From the NCBI GenBank assembly GCA_029582265.1, contig CM055816.1, forward strand, positions 97,165,056 through 97,229,055: a stretch of DNA of 64,000 nt, given 5' to 3'. A model generated the notes under the pieces. That model was not told where the DNA came from. It saw only the letters and a list, made by a program, of their open reading frames with translations, and did no database searches. A program made the position numbers and the translations under genes. Source of the stretch: Zoroaster sp. YZ-2022. Lineage: Eukaryota; Echinodermata; Asteroidea; Forcipulatida; Zoroasteridae. Below, one piece after another: positions 9,998-20,267 of the stretch (its first letter is position 1; each line of letters opens with the position of its first letter).

Positions 9998-12686
9998 AAA
10001 CTCAATGGAGTCAATTATTCTACACTTTATGTACATTTTATACAGGTACTTTGCTACTCCTGTCATCACTTCTGAGAGATCTATGCGCTTACAACAGAAT
10101 AAACTTCTCAAGGACTATATTGAAGGGGAAATGGTCCCTCTGAAATGTCCAAGTGCCAAGGCCGATGCTGTCAATGGCTACATAATGAAAGATGTGCCTT
10201 TTGTCAAAGTAAATTACCTTTGTGCAATGATACTGGACTATTTGGACCGACTTGACCAGTAAGTTTGTACTTGTTCATATCAGTACATTTCTAGTTTTAT
10301 TCTTTTGACAAAACAAAATATTCGAAATATTGCACTGGTTATTAACTTGATTTGTTTTTCTCTTTAGGACTAGTTCCCTCACGTGGCATGATGGTGTAAT
10401 ACCCAGTGATGAGATATGGGTCAAATTGGGTGGTGACAAAGGTGGATCATCTTTTAAAATGGCCTTCCAGATAGTCAATGTGACACATCCCAATAGCCTC
10501 AAAAACACGGGCGTGTTTGCATGTTTTAATGCAGATGACAGCTATTACAACCTCCAGAAAACCCTTCCACAGGTACTCTGCCAAGTTGATGACTTGGCAA
10601 AGCTAAAATGGCGGTAAGTACTTTAGACATTGTCATTACGAGTAGCAAATTATTATCAATGGCCATTTACCAAGTTTAGTTATGACATGGTGTAGTATAA
10701 TACTTTATTTATTTATTGCAGTGGACATGTATTTCGCTTTTTGAGCTTCGGAGATCACGCCTTCCTTACAAAGTTGTATGGAATCTGTAGTTCTAATGGT
10801 ATGTATTGCACTTTTCCCTTGGTCAGTCAATATGTTCATAACAAAATAACCTTAAATACAAAAACTTTAGTATTGCACTTTACCTTTGGCCAGAATATAT
10901 TAACATGTACACGTATAAACAGTCATAAACAATATCAAGTTATCAAAATATGTTTTAAAATGGTTTCTCTTTTTACTTGCAGCATCGTGCTGCATTTACT
11001 GCAGAATAAGCAAGTCTGATATGCAAATCCCACTGTGTGAGAGGGAACATGCCTTCAAAAGATCGTTGCGGTCCATCAATGAGCAGTACCATCTATTTGT
11101 TGATGGGGAGAAACGAAACAAGGCCAAGGATGTTTCCTACAGTGTTGTTAGTAGGCCCATGCTCCCAGTTGAAATTGACTGTAAGTTTCAATAGTTTATA
11201 TTAAGGTGTGCAAATTATTCCAGTAAAAAATACTTCTATAGAACATTTACATGTGTAAATGATTTTCAAAATTTCCTTTTAATATTCAGGTCATCATTCC
11301 AACACTGCACATATCACTTGGTGTCTACAAGAAATTGTTTGATTTGTTTGAGATGGAATGTCATCAACTTGATGTGGCAATCCTTGAACAAAGGGCCATA
11401 GCAAGAGAGGATGAGTCAAATCAAACTACCAACTTCGACCAACAAATTGAATCCGAGACAGCCAGAAAAAGACAACTACACAAAGACCTACAGGAAAAGC
11501 GAATTCAATTGGAGAATCTTGAGGAAGAAATTCCTCTCCCTCTCCTTAATTGTACAAGCAAAACCACTAATGACGATGTTATCAAGGTTAAGTTGCTACG
11601 AGATCACATTGCTGACATGGTTGGTAATCATATCAACTTTGTTTAACAGGAGCAAAAGGCAGCTTCAACCGAATTGGAGTTTGGCACAGGACCAATTGTC
11701 AGTAGCTTGGATGATGTGCTAAACAGACACAAAGTGCAGAGACAGGCCTATCATGGCAAATCATTTGTAGGCAACCATGTCAACAAATGTTGTCAGGTAA
11801 TTAATGCAAACATTTTCTGACATAAAACGTCTTGTCTGTGATGATCTTAACACAAGTGAGCACTAGATACTTTTGGCTCAGTTTGCAGTCATTATACCAC
11901 TATACATTTCTACTGTTACTTAGATACCTGTCATTGAAGATCTCACAGCTCAACCTCTAAGGATGATTGATTATCTGGCACTTGATGATTTACCAATAGC
12001 AGCATACCAACGCATCCGGAGAAAATCTGCTGAAATCGGTCAGACATTCCAGGAGGTCTTTCTAAAATTTGCCGATGTCCACACAGCAATAAATCATGCA
12101 AATCCTCTGGAGCCTTCTGACATTGAACGTACAGGTACACTCCTCATGGTTTAACTTGCACAGCTATGCACAGGACACATACAAATGTTAAACTGATACT
12201 GGATTATTAAAAACAACTTTTCTTTGCTTCTTTCAACATATGTATGCATAAAATCATTCCTGCAAGTTTACCGGCAGTCATTTCCTCAAGCAAACATAAC
12301 TCTGAAGCTCCATCTCCTTGAAGACCACACCGTGGAGCAATTGAACAGGTTCCAGGTTGGTCTTGGATTGCTTAAGGCAAAGCTAACTAGCGTGATGCGG
12401 CGTCATCTTACAACATTTCCTGAGGTCAATTCAGAAATAAAATATTAATAATTAATGCTCAATTAATTTTCAAATTGGAACAGAAGCATATAAACAAGGG
12501 CTTTTTAATGGGTGAGGGAGTGGGCTGGGTTTCATAGGCCACTTAAATAAGTGTACATTTGACGTATTATTGTATTACAAAGAAGTTATGCACTGTCAGG
12601 ATTCACTTTCAAAAGTTGGTAAATGTATAGGTGACACTTTGGGAAGCCCATGTATGTTTTTAAGAGCTATGGGAGGCAGCCATTAA

Positions 12687-13657
12687 CTCTTTCTGTCCGG
12701 AATTATTTTACGTGTATGGAAGGAATTGTTTACACTATTGTCATTTGATAATGAAAACAACCAAGGTCAATTGTGGAAATTATTAATAATTTGTTTTATT
12801 TTTGGTCTATTGAAGAGACCCAAGTGTGAATATAGAGATGATACTTATCTGATGATTTACCCACAATTGTGGCCATCCAAATATAAAACATGTTTTCTGA
12901 AAAATAGATAAGCAATAAAAATGAAAGTTAGTATTATTAGTAAATTTGCAATGACACGTGAAATCATTCTCTTTTGAGATGTGAAGTTCTGAAAAGAACT
13001 GTTTGAAGTTCTGTAGATTATCATTTATTGTTGAAATTTCAATCAGTTGCCTCAACTGCTAGGCTATGCATCGATCTGCTGAGATTCAGCTGTGTACAGG
13101 TGTAGTGCAAAGACAGGAACAGATGAAGACCTAGTAGTAAGACCCTAAGGATGGAATTGGGGGTGATGTTTAGCCTACTGTGTGTGGGGGACCTTGGGTA
13201 TAGAAGACCCATTGGTTTCACTGCTAAGAAGTGGTCACAAACATAAATCTTGAAATGATCTTATCTTGAAATCATCTTGTCTTAAAATCATCTTGTCTTG
13301 GACAGACTGTAATTCTTTGAGACTTCATGATCTCTGTGCAAATAGAATAAGATATAATGGAAATACAATGGGCATATGGTTAGATAATTGTACACAATAA
13401 AATAAAAATTGCAACTCACTGTAATCGTGTGGAATGCTAACTACATGATCACATCAGATAATACCTACCATTTTTGTTATCTCCTGGTTATTAGAAGTTC
13501 ATGACCTATAATTCTTATTGGTCAGTTGCGCGCTTGGCTGTCAAAACAAGTCAAAACAAGACGCGCTGTTAGGTGATGACGTTCGAGCCTTTTAAAAGGC
13601 TTATTGTCGGTACGCGGCACGCGTGAGCCTTTTACAAGGCTTGCTGTCCAGAAAGAG
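12687..13657. mobile_element. Non-autonomous piggyBac-like element (TTAA target)
   Basis: TTAA at 12683-12686 is followed by ctctttctgtccgg, and the right end reads ctgtccagaaagag followed by TTAA at 13658-13661. The ends are short inverted repeats (ctctttctg) next to a duplicated TTAA, as in piggyBac-type elements. Near the right end gagccttttaaaaggctt and gagccttttacaaggctt form subterminal repeats. No transposase is encoded. Confidence 0.6.
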
Positions 13658-13661
13658 TTAA

Positions 13662-15140
13662 CTCCCAGCACTTGTGGGGATCAGAAAACATTAAAAAATG
13701 TAACGTTGAGGCACTGGCACTGCCAGCAAGAACAGAAGAAGGAAATGGTTATTATAATTGAAGTAATGTTAAATTTAAATATAACGTTAGGCCTGCATTT
13801 GTAACAATATTTAATGTTAGTGTCGAGTCTGGGGTTAGAATGAGTAAATCACAATAATGTTCATTTTTAGAGTAACTTTTGGACTTGGACAATATTTAAA
13901 TAAATTAAGTCAAGTGTAACACTAACACTACAGCTAGCATGGCTCGGTCTAAGAGTAGGAGGTTACATTGCAGACGATGAAAGATTTCACTGGTTCCTTA
14001 AATATTCCTTTGGTATTGCACAAAATAACATTCCTAGCAGTTGAAAAATGGCCAACATGTCTTAGGATAGTCCTAAAATCTTAATTCATTGATCCAAAAT
14101 ACAGAACACACACTATACGACACATGACACGTACTGTACATGTGCCCCGTGCGCGTGGCCGTGCTAACAATAACATCGTTAGGCCTAATGTGCACAAAAT
14201 ACCCATTAAGAATGACGGCGTGAACAATTTATTCACATCGGGGTCGATTTCGAACGTCTTTTTTGAACCTAAAAACCCCTGGCCCAGACTTACCTTTTAG
14301 ATGAAATGACTCTAGATGACTTGTTTTGACTATCAAAACTAATTTGCGGAGGATCTATAGCGGAGATTTGAAAAAATGGGCCTAAAACATGAGCGATTTC
14401 ACGAGCTTCTGATATTCGCTCAGCGCTGACGTCACATGACCCACTTCCCGCCGGAGCCTAGCAGTACGATTGTAAACAAAATTTGCATAAAAACATACTG
14501 GAAATGGACCTTTAATCAATATTCAACGATCGGAAAAATTATTTATGTAAAATTTGTCTGGTAGCCAATCAGTAATAAGTAAACAAAAAGGTCAAACGGC
14601 TGTCGGTTAGAATATTCATAATCTGGATGACGTCATGCACGCGTTGTTATCTACTGTCCATATGTGAACGACAGAGGGCGGTCTTTTTTATTGAGGGAAC
14701 AGCCGTGCACTAGCTAGCTGGAGCTGCCACTGTTACCGGAATTTGGATCACTGTGCTCGTTGGTGGCTGCCGTGGTGTCATCCTGCTGTTGTTTCTGAAT
14801 ATGGCATGAACATTTGCAATAATAATTAGTATTATTAAAAACTTGTCTAATGGCTGCATTTAGTTGATACTTATTATCAGGTACTAATATTAAAAGTAGC
14901 TGATGGTATCAAATAAATCACAATAAATAAAACACAAATAAATAAATAAAGCTATAGTCGAAGAATTGGGTAAACAATGCACAATTTAATCAGGGGATAT
15001 GGCTGTACACAAACATTATCTAAGTATAAATGCGTATGTGCTCAGATTAGACGAGATAACTGGTTCATCAGCAATGCATTAACTCCAATATAACACTTAC
15101 CTAATTAGTACCATGGCTTGTGCTTCATCACAATGTAACA
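13662..15140. other. Intergenic, no gene recognised
   Basis: No convincing coding frame on either strand. Two TGACGTCA palindromes (14427-14434 and 14628-14635) lie in a CpG-richer part (14400-14700). The tract 14880-14960 is A/T simple sequence. The 3' part of the minus-strand transposase-like gene begins at 15145. Confidence 0.5.
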
Positions 15141-15144
15141 GTCC

Positions 15145-17423
15145 TCATTTCCCTGTTGTTTTGAACTTCTGAAATGCACAGGCTGAGAATCTAGGGTAAT
15201 CTTTGGAGACGTATCTTTCAACATTGGGGGCTTCACTTTTTTCACACAGTAGGCAAACACGTGTAGTGAGTTTGCCACAGTTCAACAATGAAGTGAACCA
15301 CACTATCCAGAACATAAACATACAGGATTTTCCCAAAGTATCAACATCAAAGTGAGGGGTTTCTGATTCAGTATCAACATCCAGCACAAGGCCCATACCA
15401 GGACGATACACAATTCCATTGTATTTCACCCACTTTGCAGAGTACAGATCTTCATAGAGACCACAGTTCAGCAATTCTGAAATTATGGCACTGCTTTCAA
15501 CATTGGCCAATACTGTCACACTGCCATTACCTATCTCTAGGGCTCTAGAATTGATGTGGGCATTGGAGTAGAAGCAGTAACACTGTGCCAACTGATGTCT
15601 CATTGCCATTGTCTTGCAGATATTCTTGAAATTGCACACAATGTGAGAGAGCCGCCTGAAGAAATTGTGTTTAGCTTCGAACCGCATGGCCCAGAATCTG
15701 ACAATTGGTCCCGCAAGTCGTATACACCTTGGGTAGTGTGTCATGTAATGCTGTTTTGGTAGAAGCCTATTCTGTGGAAACAACTCTTTGAAAAGTTCGA
15801 GATGATCTGAAATTTGATGCTTAAGAAAGAAAGTTGCTTCACTTGATATAGCTGGTGCAAATACCACTGCCATAATCTCACAGTGATCATCATCTTCTGG
15901 AATCTTGTCTCCGAGCATCAAGGGCAGCACTCTCATCAAGCACCACATTTCACTTGCCTTTTGCTTCACTCTGCCATCAACGCTGTTGATAGAGTTCATT
16001 GAAATCTCTGCTGGCTTGCTGCCAGAGTCAGAAAAGCCATAATTGAAGGAGCGGATCCTTTCATTTAGTGTGTCAAGGGTCACATACTTTTTCTCCTGAA
16101 TGATCGCCTTTAATATATGCTTGAGCTCATAAGGGCATATCAAGGAAGTCGTGCATAATTTTCAGTAAGATAAAAGTACTCAAGATCATTCAGTTTTGAT
16201 GGCCCAGTAACTCCTGTCTCAGATATCAATGTGGGATCTTCCGCCACATCCCTCACATGCTGATCATGGGAAGCTCTATCTCTCAAAAGTCCTCTCCTTT
16301 CAAAGTAGGTAGTCTGCATCGTGTCTTTATGTATGATGCAGAATCTACATGGGTGGTTGGCGGCAAAACTTTCAGTGAACCCGAAGAGGCCATGCATGCC
16401 CAAATTGTCACCAGAAACTTGGCCTAAGGCTATTGTGACATGTATATTTGTGTTGTTTACACAGATCTGCATCTTTTCCTTGTGTAAATGCTTCAATTCA
16501 TCCACTATATTCTCAAGAATTCTGGAAAAGCTATACTTCCTGTCTGCTGAATAGTATATTTGTAGAAGGTGGCAATTGACCAGCAAGGAGTTGTATGCAG
16601 CAGGCAACTCTTTCACAATGTAGTAAAAGAAGCCAAGCTTGTGGACACCTGTGTGACTGCCGAGTGGATTTGTTGTTTCCAGATCATCGTTGAACAGACC
16701 TAGTGAAATGCAGTTAGGTTGAGACAGTAAAACACTGTTTTTGTAGTGCTGGCCATCATGGAAATCTCTGAGTACACCATCATTCTTTGACTTGTTCTGT
16801 TGGATAGCCTCCCATACACCAGGCAGCTCCAAGAAGTTTTTCAAAATTGCCAGGAAAGGCACATATGTCATTATGTCACACTTTACAACCTGAGTTGTAA
16901 CTCCTGAGATCCTATGGTTCTGCTGGCTCAATTCTGTGACCGAGTACCTTTTCTTGTGGCATTATGAGAGACCCCTCCCTCACAAAGTATTTGTTCTCCA
17001 TTGACTGAGATATGAGGCCATGAAATGTTGTTCGTGGAGCTCAAACTTGGACTGTAACGTAAGAGTGAATTTGTATAGATGTTTCACACTATCTTTTACA
17101 ATACTTGAAGAGTTCTCTGCAACCATGTCTGCATTAAGCATAGTCATCGACCCACTGGCTCGCATTTTAGCTATAAATACAGCTGCTTGTTTACAGACAC
17201 CGTGCTCATCATGTACTGACCACTCTGTTTCATCATGAGGGGTTTCATTTCCAATTTCAATGTCTGACTCGTATGAATTAATGCTAACACCATCATTGAT
17301 ATCTTGCTTAATTATAACTTCTTCACATTCTGGGTGAAACTGGAGTAGGTGTTTGCGGTAAGAACTATACCTAGAGAATGTGCGCATACAACCATCTTGA
17401 TAACACAAATATTTCATCCTCAC
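15145..17423 (-). pseudogene. C2H2-containing transposase-like gene, frameshifted
   Basis: Read on the minus strand, the first block (17423-16980) begins with a C2H2 finger (CYQDGCMRTFSRYSSYRKHL ending in His-x4-His) and an acidic linker. One base shift near 17000 leads to MENKYFVREGSLIMPQE. The second block (16931-16140) has NPLGSHTGVHKLGFFYYIV, a candidate acidic residue in VSGDNLGMHGLFGF and a CRFC pair. The third (16143-15145) has ELKHILKAI, SFNYGFSDSG, KQHYMTHYPRCI and RFEAKHNFFRR. This matches a large family of unnamed, transposon-derived proteins in fish and invertebrates; I know its appearance but no accepted function. Between blocks two and three a small deletion has removed the PDI...LEGV motif still present in the paralogous fragment at 2712-3060. 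The pieces read as one unspliced ORF with at least two lesions, hence pseudogene. Confidence 0.72.
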
Positions 17424-17439
17424 TAATTACATTGTGCAT

Positions 17440-18051
17440 TGTTCTGAGATGCCATCTCATTTGAGAAACTCTAGGAATTTCCTTTTTACGACAAGCCTAA
17501 TCACTGCTAATCACATTGATCTCGGCTGTTATCCGTCTCTCAAGGTCATCCAGGTCCGCTGGTGGAGTAACATAAACATTGGACTTCAGATGTCCCCACA
17601 GGAAAAAGTCCAATGGCGTTAAGTCTGGTGATCTCGGCGGCCATTCCACGGGCCGGTTCAATGCAATCACAAGACAGAGCAGTGATTAGGCTTGCCGTTG
17701 CTGATATGCTGAGGAGGGCACGAATCTGTGTGGAACGAAATGGCGGTCACGTGGAGGACTAAGGGTTAAGAAAATTCTCAAAAGAATTGATAATTAACAA
17801 AGAACATGCCACACTTGCCTCTCATGGCCTCTGATCCAGTTTTGAACTTAGCAATTTTGTGCGCAAGCCAATTTTAAGGTGGTTAACAAAAGTAGCCCGT
17901 GTTCACTCTGGCGTGAAATGCTGACGATAATCATGATGCTAATGAAAGCAGGTGACCATCTTCAACCAATGTGTATAGAGAGATTTTCTGAATATAATAC
18001 AATTTTCATTTTTGAGACCCTTTTCTGACTACTTTTTTTTGATACACCCTG
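17440..18051. mobile_element. Mariner remnant with internal inversion
   Basis: At 17509-17675 the minus strand encodes LNRPVEWPPRSPDLTPLDFF, GHLKSNVYVTPP and ERRITAEINV of a DD41D transposase. Immediately after, at 17682-17762, the plus strand encodes the remaining C-terminus (AVIRLAVADMLRRARICVER, NGGHVED, stop). The right end (tttttttgatacaccctg, ending 18051 before TA) fits the plus-strand piece. The word acaagcctaatcactgct near 17492 is the inverse of agcagtgattaggcttg near 17682, so the block between them appears inverted. The left TIR is not found. Confidence 0.7.
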
Positions 18052-18072
18052 TAGAGTTAATGACTTTACCAA

Positions 18073-18269
18073 CTGGGCCCAATTTCATAGAGCTGCTTAA
18101 GCAGAAAATATTGCTTAAGAATTTCCTGCTAAGCAAAAATGGGCAGGATACCAGTCACAGATGGCACATGTGACATGGTATTTTGGCTGGTAACCTTATT
18201 CTTGTAAGCATTTTTTGTTGTGCTTAGCTACTTTTTGTGCTTAAGCAGCTCTATGAAATTAGGCCCTGG
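18073..18269. mobile_element. Foldback MITE (Harbinger-type ends suspected)
   Basis: Left end actgggcccaatttcatagag runs on to ctgcttaagca; the right end is its inverse (tgcttaagcagctctatgaa, then attaggccctggt). The arms are about 32 bp in a 197-bp element without coding capacity. The GGGCC...TTTCA ends resemble those of the larger element at 46789-47545. Confidence 0.75.
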
Positions 18270-18564
18270 TCACAAGCCTCTGAAATGTACCACACAGTAT
18301 GCTTTACTTCGTGTAGGCTACATAGTTTCAATCAAAATGACAACTTTGAAAAAGTCAGAACTGAACTCTATAAAGTAAAAACTCACTAGTAATTGACAAA
18401 AGTATTACCATATGCATGCCATAGGCATATATGGAACCTATCAGAAAACCTATATCTATACTGTCGAGCATTCTGGAACACACAATAATGTTTGATTCTG
18501 TGGTGAACCATTTAATTGAACTATCAGTTGTACTGTTTATTTTGTTAAATAATTGAATTGAACA

Positions 18565-18591
18565 AGTATTACATTGTTTTATGGCGCCAAC
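18565..18591. repeat. Detached copy of the 19250-19600 repeat end
   Basis: The words attacattgttttatggcgcc here recur at the end of each unit of the tandem array starting near 19250. One unit edge is therefore separated from the array by about 700 bp that includes the 145-bp hairpin. Confidence 0.6.
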
Positions 18592-18685
18592 ATCTAGTAT
18601 TGTTATACCATGGTCTTAGATTGTATAATTTCATTGGTCGAAAGCCTGTCACATGACAAATCACAAATCTTCATGTTACCCTCGT

Positions 18686-18745
18686 GACGTCACTCAAAAA
18701 GTGATGTTCACCTCTGACGTCACTCAAAAAGTGATGTTCACCTCT
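18686..18745. repeat. 30-bp unit repeated twice, with TGACGTCA
   Basis: The 30-bp unit from gacgtcactcaaaaagtgat to ttcacctct is present twice without change (18686-18715 and 18716-18745). Each junction creates a TGACGTCA (CRE-type) palindrome. Confidence 0.9.
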
Positions 18746-18956
18746 CAAGAGTGGTACATCACCCTGATCGTCCCCGGGAGTATCATCCCCATATATCTTT
18801 CACAAGTGCTACTTTTGATTGCAAGAAGTGAAAACAGCGACAGAGGTTGTTATATTGCTGGTACTCCGCAGAACACGCTATATTTCAATTTGATGCACTG
18901 TAGGGACCAGCTAAACAACTTGTCTGCTGTGTGTGAATTTGTTCGCTTCGTCGACC

Positions 18957-19068
18957 ATGCATGCAGTACGAATAGTTCGCGAATACTGCAACGAAACGGG
19001 ACGAGATGACAGCAACTTCAAGACACTTCCAGTTACAGACTTAGACAGTTTACTGGAAGATTTCTTCG
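18957..19068 (+). CDS. Possible coding exon, orphan
   Basis: An ATG at 18957 opens MHAVRIVREYCNETGRDD, SNFKTLPVTDLDSLLEDFF and stops short at a GT donor (g|gtaacg). The pattern resembles the N-terminal helical part of DUF3504/Crypton-type recombinase-like proteins (a conserved LD.LL..FF motif), but I recognise it only weakly. The 145-bp hairpin element starts 27 bp downstream and no continuing exon was found in the window. It may be an exon remnant. Confidence 0.3.
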
Positions 19069-19095
19069 GTAACGTAATCTAATACGGTATAACAA

Positions 19096-19240
19096 AATAA
19101 TTGTTGCCTGGCGTGATGGGGGTCCATGGGTTTTGTACACCCTCGGGGGCTGATGGCACCCTCGGCTTCGCCTCGGGTGCCATCAGCCCCCTCGGGTGTA
19201 CAAAACGCCATGGACCCCATCACGCCAGGCAACAATTATT
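19096..19240. mobile_element. 145-bp near-perfect hairpin
   Basis: The arms aataattgttgcctggcgtg... (19096-19161) and ...cacgccaggcaacaattatt (to 19240) pair over about 66 bp with three or four mismatches around a short loop (ctcggcttcgcct). This is a GC-rich foldback in AT-rich surroundings, most likely a MITE. A transcript would fold into a long miRNA-precursor-like hairpin. Confidence 0.85.
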
Positions 19241-19249
19241 AAATGTACA

Positions 19250-19600
19250 TGTAGAGCAGTATACTTCATGCACACAGTACACACAGCCGGTATCATACAC
19301 TCCTGTCATTGCATTGCTTGTGTACACACAGTGCAGTGTTCCACTTTGCATACCGATTTGCATAAAAGTATTACATTGTTTTATGGCGCCATCCCCATTG
19401 TACTTCATGCATACATTACACACAGCCAGTCATACATTCAGTCATGTCATTGCATTGCATTGCTTGTGTGTACAGTGTTCCACTTTGCATACCGATTTGC
19501 ATAAAAGTATTACATTGTTTTATGGCGTCATCCCCTATATACATCATGTAGAGCAGTAACTTCATGCACACAGTCATGACAGTACACACAGTTAAGAGTG
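19250..19600. repeat. Tandem repeat, about 130-145 bp unit, about 2.5 copies
   Basis: Each unit contains gtacacacag, cattgcattgcttgtg, gttccactttgcataccgat and attacattgttttatggcg. Units begin near 19250, 19395 and 19530; the last is partial. It can be read through in some frames but has no protein features. Confidence 0.8.
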
Positions 19601-20267
19601 AAGTTCAATAAATCACTGATGTTCTAATACTGTTAGTAATAAGTCAACAAGTTCATCATTTTCTCAATTCTTCATTATGTGGGATCAATTAAAGCTTCTC
19701 CCATAATTCTATCGGATTCGTGCCCTCATTCTAATGTTACTTCTAAACCTTTACAAAATGGTGAATTTTGGACCACAGTGACCACAGACGATAAACATTA
19801 AACGTTTCAAAAGCAAAACATACACAGATAATCTATAAACTTACTACTTCTGTCTAAGTTGATACCAAATAAAATGTAAACATATATCCTACCTGAAAAG
19901 CAGAGGAAACTGACAAGGATGCAAGCAGCGGATTGTAGAGGATCGAAGGTAGCAGTTTGACTTAGATAGTGATAGTTTGAAACCGCCGCCGCATGTCATT
20001 AAAATGCCGACCACAATGTCGTCACACAGCAGCTAGCAGCAGCTCCTCGTGGCTCAGGGTCATTCCACTTTTATGCAGGGTCATTCCAGAGTAATGACAT
20101 CTTTGACAAACAGGACTGAAATTTCAATTCCTTGTTTGCCATTAAATATCTTATTATTGACAAAGTTTTGTTATACAATTATGTTCTACTTCCCTTTGGA
20201 ATTTCCTGTGAGAAGCTGGAACAGGTCATCTTGCACCCCCAAAATAGCGGATTCGGTCCTACTGTAG
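19600..20267. other. Intergenic, nothing recognised
   Basis: AT-rich DNA with no protein, RNA gene or repeat that I recognise. Confidence 0.4.

Larger units (their letters stand above)
3847..12448 (+). pseudogene. RAG1-N-terminal-like/DDE transposase-like spliced gene (N-RAG-TP-like), degenerate
   Basis: Nine exons can be joined: 3847-4852, 7073-7224, 10046-10258, 10368-10613, 10722-10798, 10983-11180, 11290-11796, 11924-12134 and 12267-12448. All use GT/AG and all phases agree except the 11180/11290 join, which is one base out. The product would be about 900 residues. Exon 1 carries a zinc-binding segment, a DWPPH...CKVC segment and a RING finger in the RAG1 order. Later exons carry VKLGGDKGGSSFK, FNADDSYYNL, CCIYC, IPTLHISLG, a Glu/Lys-rich coiled-coil-like stretch (about 11390-11530) and KLHLLEDH. 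The layout resembles a RAG1/Transib-type DDE core, although residue identity is low and I rely on memory of the families. Lesions: two frameshifts and a TAA in exon 1, a phase break, a TAA at 11638-11640 and apparent loss of the last acidic motif. It is most likely a decayed copy of an N-RAG-TP-like transposon gene or a host gene derived from one. Confidence 0.65.
7073..12448 (+). pseudogene. Exons 2-9: DDE-like catalytic region
   Basis: Exon 2 (7073-7224) follows tctacag and joins exon 1 in phase 0; it ends MRKLRR, which continues as YFATPVITSERS in exon 3 (10046) across an intron with two transposons. Exon 4 holds the first candidate acidic residue (GGDKGG, Asp codon 10435-10437) and the second (NADD, codons 10534-10539). 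Exons 5-6 add a Cys-x2-Cys pair (CCIYC). Exon 7 starts VIIPTLHISLGVYKKLF; it contains a 30-nt GT...AG segment (11620-11649) with a TAA. Exon 9 has VYRQSFPQANITLKLHLLEDH and VGLGLL, then jumps to KAKLTSVMRRHL. Relatives as I remember them have a GEQ...ESIH...FN segment there, the likely position of the third acidic residue. Assignment of catalytic residues is inference. Confidence 0.6.

Noticed and set aside
3847..12448. A complete ProtoRAG (RAG1-like plus RAG2-like) transposon
   Set aside because: No kelch-type RAG2-like frame was seen on the opposite strand, and no CACTGTG-type ends were recognised; the later exons fit N-RAG-TP-like proteins better.
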